A stretch of DNA of 53,317 nucleotides, taken from NCBI GenBank assembly GCA_030154265.1, contig JASKKH010000013.1:1-53317 (forward strand), given 5' to 3'. The stretch is from Clostridia bacterium (GTDB lineage Bacteria; Bacillota; DSM-521; Neomoorellales; Neomoorellaceae). Numbering within the stretch: the first letter of the stretch is position 1; every line of letters starts with the position of its first letter. Below are positions 17,039-25,555 of the stretch, one piece after another. The notes beneath the pieces were generated by a model. It saw only the letters and a program-made list of their open reading frames with translations, had not been told where the DNA came from and ran no database searches. The position numbers and the translations under genes were made by a program.

Positions 17039-17977
17039 TTAAATCAAATTAGCCATACGTGATAATACCATTGTCGCATCATCCATTATTTGTTTAATTA
17101 TTTCCGCTGCAGGCTTTATCTCCTTTACCATAGCCGCACTTTGACCAGCCATAACAGAACCATTATCTACATCACCATCTACCACAGCCAATCTAAGTTT
17201 ACCAGTACCTAAACGTTCCAGCTCTTCTAAAGAAGCTCCCTCAGCAACCATTTTTTCATATTGGCGACTTAACTTATTTTTGAGAACACGTACACCATGC
17301 CCACGGGCTCCAGTGACTACTGTATCTCGGTCCCCTGCTTTTAAAATTACCTTCTTATAATTGGGGTGAGCGGTACACTCAGTTGAACAAATAAAACGAG
17401 TTCCTATCTGAACACCAACTGCTCCTAAAGCCAGAGCAGCTACAAGACCTCTTCCATCAACAAACCCACCTGCCGCAATCACAGGAATATCTACAGCATC
17501 TACAATTTGTGGCACTAACGGGAGGGTAGAAATTTGACCAATATGACCTCCACACTCCATCCCTTCAGCTACTAATGCATCAACACCCATTTTTTCTAAT
17601 CTTTTAGCAAGGGCAACCGAAGCAACTACAGGAATAACTTTTATCCCGGCTTCCTTTAACTTTGGCAGATGTTTACCAGGATTACCTGCACCAGTAGTTA
17701 CAACTGGTACTCTTTCTTCAACAACAACATCAATCAATTCTTCTATATAAGGTGACATATAGTAAACATTAACCCCAAAAGGTTTATCTGTTTTTTCTCG
17801 AACCTTATGTATCTCCTTACGGACCACATCTGGGGGAGCATTTCCAGCACCAATAATACCTAAACCTCCAGCAGCAGAAACAGCAGCTGCTAATTCACCA
17901 GTAGCTACCCAGGCCATTCCACCCTGTATAATAGGATAATCAATGCCAAGTAAATCACAAAGAGGTGTCTTTAACAT
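17039..17977 (-). CDS. fabK: Enoyl-ACP reductase II (FabK, FMN flavoprotein)
   Basis: An FMN-dependent TIM-barrel enzyme, related to nitronate monooxygenases, that reduces trans-2-enoyl-ACP. It replaces FabI in many Clostridia. Features are YPIIQGGMAWVATGELAAAV at the start, GMECGGHIG in the middle, and IAAGGFVDGRG for phosphate binding. The start chosen is the ATG at 17977, with AAAGGAG about 11 nt upstream; the longer frame overlaps fabH. The product is 312 residues. Its place between fabH and fabD identifies it as the pathway's enoyl reductase rather than a nitronate oxidase, and no fabI is seen here. Confidence 0.93.
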   Translation of the reverse strand: MLKTPLCDLLGIDYPIIQGGMAWVATGELAAAVSAAGGLGIIGAGNAPPDVVRKEIHKVREKTDKPFGVNVYYMSPYIEELIDVVVEERVPVVTTGAGNPGKHLPKLKEAGIKVIPVVASVALAKRLEKMGVDALVAEGMECGGHIGQISTLPLVPQIVDAVDIPVIAAGGFVDGRGLVAALALGAVGVQIGTRFICSTECTAHPNYKKVILKAGDRDTVVTGARGHGVRVLKNKLSRQYEKMVAEGASLEELERLGTGKLRLAVVDGDVDNGSVMAGQSAAMVKEIKPAAEIIKQIMDDATMVLSRMANLI

Positions 17978-17984
17978 GAAAATA

Positions 17985-19001
17985 CTAACTCCTTTCAGGG
18001 GGTTCAAGATCCCAATTTAACACGGCCGCACCCCATGTGAGCCCCGCCCCAAAAGCTACTAAAACTATTTTATAATCGCGCTTAATTAAACCCAAACGAT
18101 AAGCTTCGTCAAGAGCTACAGGAACAGAAGCACTAGACATATTGCCGTAACGTTCTAAATTAACATAAACTTTTTCTTTAGATAAACCCAATCGTTTTGT
18201 GGCAGCGTCAATAATTCGTGTGTTTGCTTGATGGGGTATTAAAAAATCTACTTCCTCCTTAGTTAAACCTGCCTGTTCCAATACACGCAAGCTGGCTTCT
18301 CCCATAATTCTAACAGCAAATTTAAACACTTCAGGGCCATTCATATGAACAGTATGTAATTTATTTTTAACAGTTTCGATACTTGCCGGTAAACGTGATC
18401 CTCCTGCAGGCATGTTAAGTAAGGGTCCTCCACTACCATCAGCCCCAAGATGTAATCCTAACAAACCTTTTCCTCCAGGAACTCCTTTAAGAACAGCAGC
18501 CCCTGCTCCATCGCCAAATAAAACACAAGTATTACGATCTTCCCAATTAACTATTTTTGATAAAACGTCAACACCAATAACTAAAGCATTATTATATGCC
18601 CCTGTTGATATAAATTGACTAGCAACTGATAAAGCATATATAAATCCGGTACAACCTGCTGATAGGTCGAAAGCTGCTGCATTTCTTGCACCCAAACGGT
18701 CTTGTACTAAACAAGCTGTAGAAGGAAATATTGTATCTGGAGTTATAGTAGCTACAATAATTAACTCTACTTCTTCTGGGGATAATCCAGCATCATTTAA
18801 AGCTTGAACAGCGGCGGGCACTGCAAGATCAGATGCAGCCGTATCATTATCGGCTAATCGGCGTTCTCGAACACCTGTCCTAGTACGTATCCATTCATCA
18901 CTAGTATCAACCTTTTGTTCCAGCTCTTTATTTGTTAAAACCTTTTCTGGCAAACAACTGCCTGTACCAACAATACCAGCAGTTCTTAATATCTTTGGCA
19001 T
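17985..19001 (-). CDS. fabH: 3-oxoacyl-ACP synthase III
   Basis: Starts fatty-acid synthesis by condensing an acyl-CoA primer with malonyl-ACP. C117 lies in DLSAGCTGFIYAL; the His is in LIPHQANTRIID and the Asn in RYGNMSSASVP. The ATG at 19001 has GAGGAGTGGG upstream, giving 338 residues; the frame extends 5 codons further without a ribosome site. It follows plsX by 38 nt. Confidence 0.97.
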   Translation of the reverse strand: MPKILRTAGIVGTGSCLPEKVLTNKELEQKVDTSDEWIRTRTGVRERRLADNDTAASDLAVPAAVQALNDAGLSPEEVELIIVATITPDTIFPSTACLVQDRLGARNAAAFDLSAGCTGFIYALSVASQFISTGAYNNALVIGVDVLSKIVNWEDRNTCVLFGDGAGAAVLKGVPGGKGLLGLHLGADGSGGPLLNMPAGGSRLPASIETVKNKLHTVHMNGPEVFKFAVRIMGEASLRVLEQAGLTKEEVDFLIPHQANTRIIDAATKRLGLSKEKVYVNLERYGNMSSASVPVALDEAYRLGLIKRDYKIVLVAFGAGLTWGAAVLNWDLEPPERS

Positions 19002-19039
19002 TATCCCACTCCTCACTCTGCGCCATCGTCCACCAGTCG

Positions 19040-20014
19040 TTAAAGACCTTCCATACCAGAAACTAACCCCTGTTTAACGCATAGATTAGCTACCCTAATA
19101 GCATTTTTTATAGCCCGGGCATTAGAACTGCCATGACAGATAACACTGACACCTTTAACTCCTAAAAGAGGAGCCCCTCCATGCTCTGCGTAATCCATTT
19201 TTTTCTTTAGCCCCTTTAAAGCTGGTAATGCTAAAGCAGCACCAATCTTTGCCCTTATACTTTTATTAACCTCACGATTAATCATCGTAAAAATAGCTTG
19301 ACCCATACCTTCACCAAATTTTAATAATGTATTACCTATAAAACCGTCACACACGATTACATCCGTCTCACCCAGAAAGATATCTCGAGCTTCAATATTT
19401 CCAATAAAATTAAACGATGCATCTTGTAGAAGTTTATAGGCTGCTAAAGTTTGTTCATTGCCTTTAGTAGCTTCGGAACCTATATTTAATAAACCGACAC
19501 GTGGATTATTAATATTCATTATTCTTTTAGCATAAACATTACCCATAAACGCAAACTCATATAGATGTTCTGGACGACAATCCACATTAGCTCCAGAATC
19601 TAATAGTAATTTTGGTCCTTTGAGGGTAGGTATAAGTGTTACAATAGCTGGACGTTGTATCCCTTTAATTCGACCTAAAATCAATAAAGCTGCCGCCATT
19701 TGCGCCCCGGTGCTTCCAGCCGAAACAACAGCTTCTGCACGACCTTCCTTAACTAACCTCGTAGCCACTACTATAGAAGCATCTCGTTTGCGACGCAACC
19801 CAAGAGCCGGAGACTCATCCATGCCTATTACCTGTTCAGTATGAACTATCTCTATATCTTTATTTGAATTTAATCCTCTGAGTTCTTTTTCAATATGTTT
19901 TTGATTTCCTACTAAAATAACGTCAGCAATTCCCAGATTGGTTGCTTCAACAGCACCTTTTATAATTTCATGAGGTGCATTATCGCCCCCCATAGCATCA
20001 ATGGCAATTTTCAA
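19040..20014 (-). CDS. plsX: Phosphate acyltransferase PlsX
   Basis: Makes acyl-phosphate from acyl-ACP, feeding PlsY for phospholipid synthesis. The N-terminus MKIAIDAMGGDNAPHEIIKG and the internal AVVSAGSTGAQMAAA, LLDSGANVDCRPEHL and VVCDGF-like (VIVCDGFIGN) boxes are diagnostic. The length of 324 residues is typical. The ATG overlaps the fapR stop by 4 nt. fapR-plsX coupling is conserved across Firmicutes. Confidence 0.97.
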   Translation of the reverse strand: MKIAIDAMGGDNAPHEIIKGAVEATNLGIADVILVGNQKHIEKELRGLNSNKDIEIVHTEQVIGMDESPALGLRRKRDASIVVATRLVKEGRAEAVVSAGSTGAQMAAALLILGRIKGIQRPAIVTLIPTLKGPKLLLDSGANVDCRPEHLYEFAFMGNVYAKRIMNINNPRVGLLNIGSEATKGNEQTLAAYKLLQDASFNFIGNIEARDIFLGETDVIVCDGFIGNTLLKFGEGMGQAIFTMINREVNKSIRAKIGAALALPALKGLKKKMDYAEHGGAPLLGVKGVSVICHGSSNARAIKNAIRVANLCVKQGLVSGMEGL

Positions 20015-20595
20015 TCGTCCCCGCCTCCACTTACACCACCTGGGGTACTAATAATGTACTGTCCTTTAAAAACAACCTCATTATCTACACGAGAATAAAC
20101 GGATATCAAATAATTAATACCTTTAACAACTTTAATTACCGCCCGAGCTATAACCCGTTCACCTTCGTATACTGGACGCTTATACCGTACCCTGGCACTA
20201 TTTGTCAATACAACTTCGGCACCTACAGTTGCCAAAGCCAGAGAATGTGCTTGGGCAAAAAGGTAATATCCGCGACAAACATTAGCAGGTTGTACTAGCA
20301 TTTCTGGAGTAATCTCTAGGATAGAAATGCCCATGATTTTTGGTTGTAGGTCTACAATTTCTCCTACAAGTTCTTCAGGTCTTACACCACGTACCTGAGA
20401 ACGAGCTTCATGAGCCATTTTCATAATTCGCTCACGAACTTCAGGTATACCTAAACCCAATCGATCTAAACGAATAGTAGGAACACTTACTTTAAATTTC
20501 TCAGCTAATTCCTCATCAGTTGCAAATGGATTTTTATGTATATAACGGCGAAGGGCCTGCTGGCGCTCTTCTTTTTGACTTTTTCGGCATCCCAA
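20011..20595 (-). CDS. fapR: Fatty-acid biosynthesis repressor FapR
   Basis: The malonyl-CoA-sensing repressor of fatty-acid and phospholipid genes. An N-terminal winged helix-turn-helix (ATDEELAEKFKVSVPTIRLD) is joined to a hot-dog fold ligand domain (about 75-190, with ARVRYKRPVYEGERVIARA). The length of 194 residues is normal. The start is TTG with GAGGTGAAT upstream. It leads the fab operon from a near-consensus promoter, and an inverted repeat between that promoter and the start is a possible autoregulatory operator. Confidence 0.95.
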   Translation of the reverse strand: MGCRKSQKEERQQALRRYIHKNPFATDEELAEKFKVSVPTIRLDRLGLGIPEVRERIMKMAHEARSQVRGVRPEELVGEIVDLQPKIMGISILEITPEMLVQPANVCRGYYLFAQAHSLALATVGAEVVLTNSARVRYKRPVYEGERVIARAVIKVVKGINYLISVYSRVDNEVVFKGQYIISTPGGVSGGGDD

Positions 20596-20614
20596 ATAAA
20601 TTCACCTCATACAT

Positions 20615-20632
20615 TGATACCAAATAATATCA
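20615..20632 (-). promoter_or_regulatory. Possible FapR operator (inverted repeat)
   Basis: TGATA and TATCA arms, 8 nt apart, lie in the leader between the fapR -10 box and Shine-Dalgarno. FapR sites are about 17-bp inverted repeats overlapping promoters, but this sequence is not a clear match to the Bacillus consensus. The position, not the sequence, is the main argument. Confidence 0.3.
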
Positions 20633-20647
20633 CCAGACCCTAATAGT

Positions 20648-20676
20648 AGTATAATGGATTTGGAAGCCTTATGCAA
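20648..20676 (-). promoter_or_regulatory. Promoter of the fapR-fab operon
   Basis: TTGCAT (20676-20671) and TATACT (20653-20648) on the minus strand are exactly 17 nt apart. The -35 box abuts the rpmF terminator, so the ribosomal and fatty-acid units are cleanly separated. Confidence 0.75.
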
Positions 20677-20680
20677 CAAA

Positions 20681-20707
20681 AATAACCGGCTATATTTGCC
20701 GGTTATT
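20681..20707 (-). terminator. Terminator of rpmF
   Basis: A perfect 10-bp stem AATAACCGGC / GCCGGTTATT with a 7-nt loop, followed by Us on the minus strand. It lies 10 nt after the rpmF stop and just before the fapR promoter. Confidence 0.88.
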
Positions 20708-20717
20708 GTCAAATTCA

Positions 20718-20900
20718 CTATTCAATTACCTGTAAAACTTCTCTTCCTTTGTAAAAACCACACTTAGGACAAACTCGATGGCTAAGCTTAAGCTCGTGAC
20801 ATTGTGGACATTCTACTAATTTAGGGACAGCCATTTTACTCCAAACTGAGCGACGTTTATTTTTCCTTGATTTTGATGTCCTCCTCTTTGGTACTCCCAA
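20718..20900 (-). CDS. rpmF: 50S ribosomal protein L32
   Basis: A 60-residue L32 with the typical basic opening [16 protein letters not shown] and a zinc ribbon of C31, C34, C44 and C47 (the zinc-binding form). The start is TTG with GGAGAG upstream. It follows yceD by 1 nt; the yceD-rpmF pair is one of the most conserved bacterial gene pairs. Confidence 0.97.
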   Translation of the reverse strand: MGVPKRRTSKSRKNKRRSVWSKMAVPKLVECPQCHELKLSHRVCPKCGFYKGREVLQVIE

Positions 20901-20901
20901 T

Positions 20902-21441
20902 CTATTTCTCTCCTTCCTTGTTATTCAACCATTGTTTTAGAACTTCAAAACGCAGGTCAATAGAATCGGATTCGCATTGGCATTGGCCCTTATTTAAGTT
21001 TTGACCGCATTGAGAACACAATCCAAGGCAATCCTCTTTACAAAGAAATTTCATTGGCAAAGCCATAATTAATGCTTGATTTACGGCCGGTCCTAAATCT
21101 ATCTGGTACTTTTCCAGTAACCTAATCTCCTGATCTTCTTTTTCATTTTCCTCAGGCAGTGATTTAATAACCGAACCTTCAGCATATAACTCTTCCAAAG
21201 GTACAGAAACTTTTAAATTATATTTACTAAGACACCGATCACATATTAATTCAAGTGTAGTAGCTACTTTAGCTGTGACCGTAAATATACCTTTGTTATT
21301 AGTCACCCTCCCTTGGACAACCACAGGTGCAATAATAGGTAATTTTGCCTCAGATGTCTTTAAATAAGACCAGTTTTCCTTTAAGCAGAAATCAAGCTCA
21401 CTTCCTGGCCTCGCCTTTAAATTACTAACACCAATTTTCAC
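20902..21441 (-). CDS. yceD: YceD/DUF177 family protein
   Basis: A DUF177 protein, linked to 23S rRNA/50S biogenesis in other bacteria and plastids. Cysteines form two metal-ligand-like pairs, [10 protein letters not shown] and the cluster [13 protein letters not shown]. The start is placed at the GTG at 21441 ([13 protein letters not shown]), with AGGGTGA upstream; a GTG three codons earlier is also possible. A consensus promoter ends only a few bases before the start, so the mRNA leader must be very short. It is co-transcribed with rpmF. Confidence 0.88.
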   Translation of the reverse strand: MKIGVSNLKARPGSELDFCLKENWSYLKTSEAKLPIIAPVVVQGRVTNNKGIFTVTAKVATTLELICDRCLSKYNLKVSVPLEELYAEGSVIKSLPEENEKEDQEIRLLEKYQIDLGPAVNQALIMALPMKFLCKEDCLGLCSQCGQNLNKGQCQCESDSIDLRFEVLKQWLNNKEGEK

Positions 21442-21457
21442 CACATTCACCCTGAAG

Positions 21458-21487
21458 ATTATACTAGAAAGAAAGGTTTACTGTCAA
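21458..21487 (-). promoter_or_regulatory. Promoter of yceD-rpmF
   Basis: TTGACA (21487-21482) and TATAAT (21463-21458) with 18-nt spacing, both hexamers perfect. The -35 overlaps the ackA stop codon. The predicted start point, near 21451, lies only about 10 nt upstream of the chosen yceD start codon. Confidence 0.85.
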
Positions 21488-22680
21488 CCAACATTGGATA
21501 CAATGTTCTTTGTATCACGAGCAATCATTAGTTCCTCATTAGTAGGTATGACAAATACACGAGCTTTGCTCCCAGCAGCTGTAATTTCCTTTTCACAACC
21601 TCGTACCTTGTTTTCATTTTCATCTATTTCTATTCCAACATAATCCATATCTTTGCAAATGGCTTGTCTAGCACTTATGAAATTCTCACCTAGCCCGGCA
21701 GTAAAAACTAATATATCAAGACCGTTTAAGACAGCAATGTAAGAGCCAATAAATTTCTTTACAGTATAAACAAAAATATCCCAGGCTAATCGAGCACGGT
21801 CATTACCCTCAAGCATAGCTGACTCAACATCACGAAAATCACTACTAACTCCAGAAACCCCCAGTACACCCGACTGTTTATTCATCAGGCGATCTATCTC
21901 TTCGGAAGTATAGCCCTGATTTTGTAAATAAGTAACAATAGCAGGGTCAATATCACCACAACGGGTACCCATAGTTAAACCAGCCAAAGGAGTAAAACCC
22001 ATACTTGTATCCTGAACTTTTCCATATTTAATTGCTGCAATACTGGAACCATTTCCTAGATGACATGTAATCAATTTTAACTCTTCTAAAGGTTTTTCAA
22101 CCAGTGCAGCTGCCCTTAAAGCAACATATTTGTGTGATGTACCATGAAAACCATAACGACGTATATTATGGTTTTCATAGAGTTCATAAGGAAGGCTATA
22201 TATATAAGCATAGTCAGGCATGGTTTGATGAAATGACGTGTCAAAAACTGCCACTTGAGGGACCCCAGGTAATATAGCTTCGCAAGCCTCTATCCCCCGT
22301 AATCCTGGACCATTATGCAAAGGAGCAAGTTTAATTAAATCCCTTATCATATCTTTTATCTTTTGGTCAATTAAACTCGAATTGGAAATTTGGCCGCCAT
22401 GAACAATGCGATGCCCTATAGCATTAATCTCATTATAATTTTCAATAACTCCATATGTAGGATTAATTAAGGCTTCAAGGCAAAGTTGAACTGCAGCATT
22501 ATGATCGGGAATCTCTTTTTCTATTACTACTTTTTCCTGTCCTTCAGGATAATGAATTAAAGAAGCTCCTTCTATACCAATTCTTTCAACCATACCTTTC
22601 GCTAAGACACTTTCATTATCCATATTAAAAAGTTGATATTTAACTGATGAACTACCACAATTTAAAACCAAAATATTCAT
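21484..22680 (-). CDS. ackA: Acetate kinase
   Basis: Interconverts acetyl phosphate plus ADP and acetate plus ATP, the energy-conserving step of acetogenic fermentation. The start MNILVLNCGSSSVKYQLF is the family signature; HRIVHGG, FDTSFHQTMP, GTSHKYV and GTRCGDIDP follow. It is 398 residues with the ATG at 22680, behind GGGAG. No phosphotransacetylase gene is next to it. A 230-nt AT-rich gap with an inverted repeat precedes it, so it is likely its own unit. Confidence 0.97.
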   Translation of the reverse strand: MNILVLNCGSSSVKYQLFNMDNESVLAKGMVERIGIEGASLIHYPEGQEKVVIEKEIPDHNAAVQLCLEALINPTYGVIENYNEINAIGHRIVHGGQISNSSLIDQKIKDMIRDLIKLAPLHNGPGLRGIEACEAILPGVPQVAVFDTSFHQTMPDYAYIYSLPYELYENHNIRRYGFHGTSHKYVALRAAALVEKPLEELKLITCHLGNGSSIAAIKYGKVQDTSMGFTPLAGLTMGTRCGDIDPAIVTYLQNQGYTSEEIDRLMNKQSGVLGVSGVSSDFRDVESAMLEGNDRARLAWDIFVYTVKKFIGSYIAVLNGLDILVFTAGLGENFISARQAICKDMDYVGIEIDENENKVRGCEKEITAAGSKARVFVIPTNEELMIARDTKNIVSNVG

Positions 22681-22732
22681 ATTATCTCCCACCGTCCTTA
22701 TAATACTTAAAAATAAATCCTATTACTAAATT

Positions 22733-22756
22733 AACACTAGTAAAATAACTAGTATT
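22733..22756. repeat. Inverted repeat upstream of ackA
   Basis: AACACTAGT and ACTAGTATT arms, matched at 8 of 9 positions, flank an AAAATA spacer. The element lies about 50-75 nt upstream of the ackA start inside a very AT-rich gap. It could be an operator; no regulator is identified. Confidence 0.4.
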
Positions 22757-22913
22757 AATAATAAAAACTTTTAAAACATCAGTTAAATTTTACGTTTAAT
22801 TTTTTATACAATATTATTGATTTTTCTGTAATTTGTAGGTAATCTAAAACTTAAATTTTAATTATGTATTATATATAACCTTATTCATTTTTATGTTATT
22901 TTATCTATAGATT

Positions 22914-23723
22914 TTACCTTATAAGTTTACTCTCATCAATAGAATTATTAAAAATTAATTTTAATTCAGGTAAAATTTCTAGAGCCGCTTGGCGACCTAT
23001 CTCAATACATTCACTAACTTTATTTAAGCGAGCAGGATTTAAATGGCCCACATCAGGACTAATAACTAGATCGGCTCGCTCCAGAGATTTCCGACTTATT
23101 GCATAACCCGTGATAGCTAAGGAACGAAACAAAAGATGAAATAAATTAGTTACCTTCCCAACATCTTTTTCTATTACGCTATAGTTTACATCTACTGCTA
23201 TCACCTTCTCTACACCCCGTTGGCTTAATACCTCTACCGGAACAGGAGATAAAACAGCACCGTCAACCAATAAACGTCCATTCAATCTTTTAGGAACAAA
23301 AATTCCTGGTATAGCTATGCTGGCTCTAACAGCATCAGCTACCCCACCTTCTTCAATTACAACCAATTCACCTTTTTCAACATCAACAGCTACTACGTAT
23401 AATGGAATTTTTAGTTGAGAAAAAGATAATCCCTTAATTAAAGTACGTACAAGGGCTTCAATTCGTTGACCTCGAATTAGCCCCCAACGGGGCACAGCAA
23501 AATCAAGAAGTTTTTCCTCTTTTAGTTCCTTCGCCAACTTTTCGAGCCATTTAAAGTCAATACCAGCAGCATATAATGCTCCAAAAATTGCACCAACACT
23601 GCTACCTGCTACACAGTCAAACTCAAAACCATGTTCTTGGAACACTTGTAAAACACCAAGGTGAGCTAACCCCCGGGTAGCACCTGCTCCTAAAACCAGC
23701 CCTACTTTGGACTTACTATACAA
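22914..23723 (-). CDS. Patatin-like phospholipase family protein
   Basis: A putative lipid acyl hydrolase of the RssA/YchK type. The Ser-Asp dyad is visible: S42 in AGSSVGAIFG (GxSxG) and D154 in LLVDGAVLSP (DGA). The oxyanion loop is LGAGATRGLAHLG (11-23). At 269 residues it is the short bacterial form, with no signal peptide. The start is TTG, with AAAGGGG upstream at a longish distance. It is divergent from ylbJ with a 100-nt gap. The substrate is unknown. Confidence 0.88.
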   Translation of the reverse strand: MYSKSKVGLVLGAGATRGLAHLGVLQVFQEHGFEFDCVAGSSVGAIFGALYAAGIDFKWLEKLAKELKEEKLLDFAVPRWGLIRGQRIEALVRTLIKGLSFSQLKIPLYVVAVDVEKGELVVIEEGGVADAVRASIAIPGIFVPKRLNGRLLVDGAVLSPVPVEVLSQRGVEKVIAVDVNYSVIEKDVGKVTNLFHLLFRSLAITGYAISRKSLERADLVISPDVGHLNPARLNKVSECIEIGRQAALEILPELKLIFNNSIDESKLIR

Positions 23724-23824
23724 AGGACTTACCCCTTTCTTGATATTTTCTTTTAAGACATTTACTTCTAAATTACAAAAATATGCGTATATTGCAAAAT
23801 AGATAGTCCTAACGAGGTGAAAAA

Positions 23825-25042
23825 ATGAAGCGCCCTGTTGTTTTCATTATAAAACAGTTTTTACTTTTTTTAACTCTCATGATTGTGGTTGGTCTAGCCA
23901 TGGCTATCATCTTTTTCCCTCAGCCAGTCTTTCAAGCAGCTTTAAGAGGCCTTAATGCCTGGTTGGAAATTGTAATACCAGCTCTTTTACCTTTTTTTAT
24001 CATATCTCAACTTTTCATCAGTTTGGGAATAGTACATTTTCTGGGAGTACTCCTTGAGCCTATTATGAGACCTTTGTTTAATGTTCCAGGTAATGGAGCT
24101 TTTGTGATGGCTATGGGGTACACTTCAGGTGCTCCTATTAGTGCTATGATAACAGCACAACTGCGCCAGAAACAAATGATTACCAGAGTAGAAGGAGAAA
24201 GGCTTATTTGTTTTACCAATAACGCCAGTCCTTTATTTATGCTTGGTGCTGTAGCAGTTGGTATGCTTCATAACCCCGCCCTGGGACCTATATTGGCTTG
24301 CGCCCATTACAGTGCAAATTTCTGTCTAGGTATTTTATTACGATTCTATGGTAAAAATGATTTAAACTCTCCATCCACTAGCTATTCTCTTCTAACTTTG
24401 CCCAAACGAGCTTGGCAGTCCATGATATTAGCTCAACAAAAAAATATCCGCCCCCTAGGTCAACTTCTGGGAGATGCTGTTAGTCAATCTTTTCAAACCC
24501 TTATTACTATTGGAGGATTTATAATATTATTTAGTGTTATTATACAAGTTGTTGACACATTAGGATTACTAAAAACTATAGCAAAATTCTTTCAATTTAT
24601 ATGTATACCTTTAGGTTTAAATCCCGATTCATGCATTGCCCTAGCAGGTGGATTATTTGAAATGACTATGGGAACAAAATTTATAAGTGAAACAGCCATT
24701 CCTTTAAGACAACAAATGGTTGCTATTAGTCTTATAATGGGTTGGGCCGGACTATCTATTATAGGCCAGGTCGCAGCAATGATAAGTAAAACAGATTTGC
24801 GTTTAGGGCCTTTCATTATTTCGCGAATTTTCCATGGTTTTCTAGCTGCTATAATAGTTCAATTTCTCCAAGGTCCAGCCAAACCTGTAATTATGATGCT
24901 TCCTCACAGCCGAATGGTATCTTCATCATACCTTTCTCTCTGGCTTCAATATATAGGTTTTCCTCTGTTTATAATGATTATTTTCATAATAATCGGAGTT
25001 ATAACCTTAATAACCAATCGATTTATTTACCGCCGACCTTAA
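23825..25042 (+). CDS. ylbJ: Sporulation integral membrane protein YlbJ
   Basis: A polytopic membrane protein with two nucleoside-recognition (GATE) domains, about 405 residues, as in B. subtilis YlbJ (408). Hydrophobic segments run through the whole sequence, starting with one at about 10-32. Family motifs include AMGYTSGAPISAMITAQLRQ and TNNASPLFMLGAVAVGML. In Bacillus it is made in the mother cell under sigma-E and is needed for heat-resistant spores. The ATG follows GAGGTGAAAA. It is on the plus strand, divergent from the patatin gene, and its stop overlaps the end of the next minus-strand gene by 4 nt. Confidence 0.92.
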   Translation: MKRPVVFIIKQFLLFLTLMIVVGLAMAIIFFPQPVFQAALRGLNAWLEIVIPALLPFFIISQLFISLGIVHFLGVLLEPIMRPLFNVPGNGAFVMAMGYTSGAPISAMITAQLRQKQMITRVEGERLICFTNNASPLFMLGAVAVGMLHNPALGPILACAHYSANFCLGILLRFYGKNDLNSPSTSYSLLTLPKRAWQSMILAQQKNIRPLGQLLGDAVSQSFQTLITIGGFIILFSVIIQVVDTLGLLKTIAKFFQFICIPLGLNPDSCIALAGGLFEMTMGTKFISETAIPLRQQMVAISLIMGWAGLSIIGQVAAMISKTDLRLGPFIISRIFHGFLAAIIVQFLQGPAKPVIMMLPHSRMVSSSYLSLWLQYIGFPLFIMIIFIIIGVITLITNRFIYRRP

Positions 25043-25551
25043 TCGTAAATATTTTCAATATCCTCTCCTGGTACCTGTTGAGAAATAGAACTAGTTGCAG
25101 CAGCAGAAGAATACGCTTGTAACTCCTGACGCCCCTCCCGCACCTTAATTAAAGCCTGATTTATAGTTTCTTCTATTTGTCTTAACATTTGGTCAGAATA
25201 ACTTAATGTCCCACTTCTTATCTCTTCAGCCACTTCTTCAGCCTGTTTAATAATTTGACTAGCTTGAGATTTAGCCTTTATAACCAGTTGGTTTTCCTGG
25301 ACAATTACCTCTGCCTTTTTTTTAGCTTCCTCAATAACTGCTTGAGCCTTAAGATGTGCTTCTTCTAATAAACTTTCTTTTTCTTGCTGAATTAATTGAG
25401 CTTGATTAACTGCCTCTGGTAAACTCATACGTAACCGATCTAAATAATCAAGAAGCAAATCACCATCTATAAAGACCTTACCCGACAGGGGAACATGAGG
25501 CGCACTTTCTATGATATCTTGTATTTCATCTATTAGTGTCATAATGTCCAT
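25039..25551 (-). CDS. Coiled-coil protein resembling ATP synthase subunit b
   Basis: A 170-residue soluble protein. An N-terminal part (MDIMTLIDEIQDIIESAP, then SGKVFIDGDLLLDYLDRL) is followed by a long charged Ala/Glu/Lys/Gln coiled coil (about 45-145) like F0 subunit b or DivIVA-type helices, but without a membrane segment. The tail is Ser/Ala-rich. The ATG follows AGGAGG. It is 4 nt downstream of rsmD on the same strand, a pairing seen in Peptococcaceae. I do not know its function; a scaffold role is conceivable. Confidence 0.75.
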   Translation of the reverse strand: MDIMTLIDEIQDIIESAPHVPLSGKVFIDGDLLLDYLDRLRMSLPEAVNQAQLIQQEKESLLEEAHLKAQAVIEEAKKKAEVIVQENQLVIKAKSQASQIIKQAEEVAEEIRSGTLSYSDQMLRQIEETINQALIKVREGRQELQAYSSAAATSSISQQVPGEDIENIYD

Positions 25552-25555
25552 TGGG

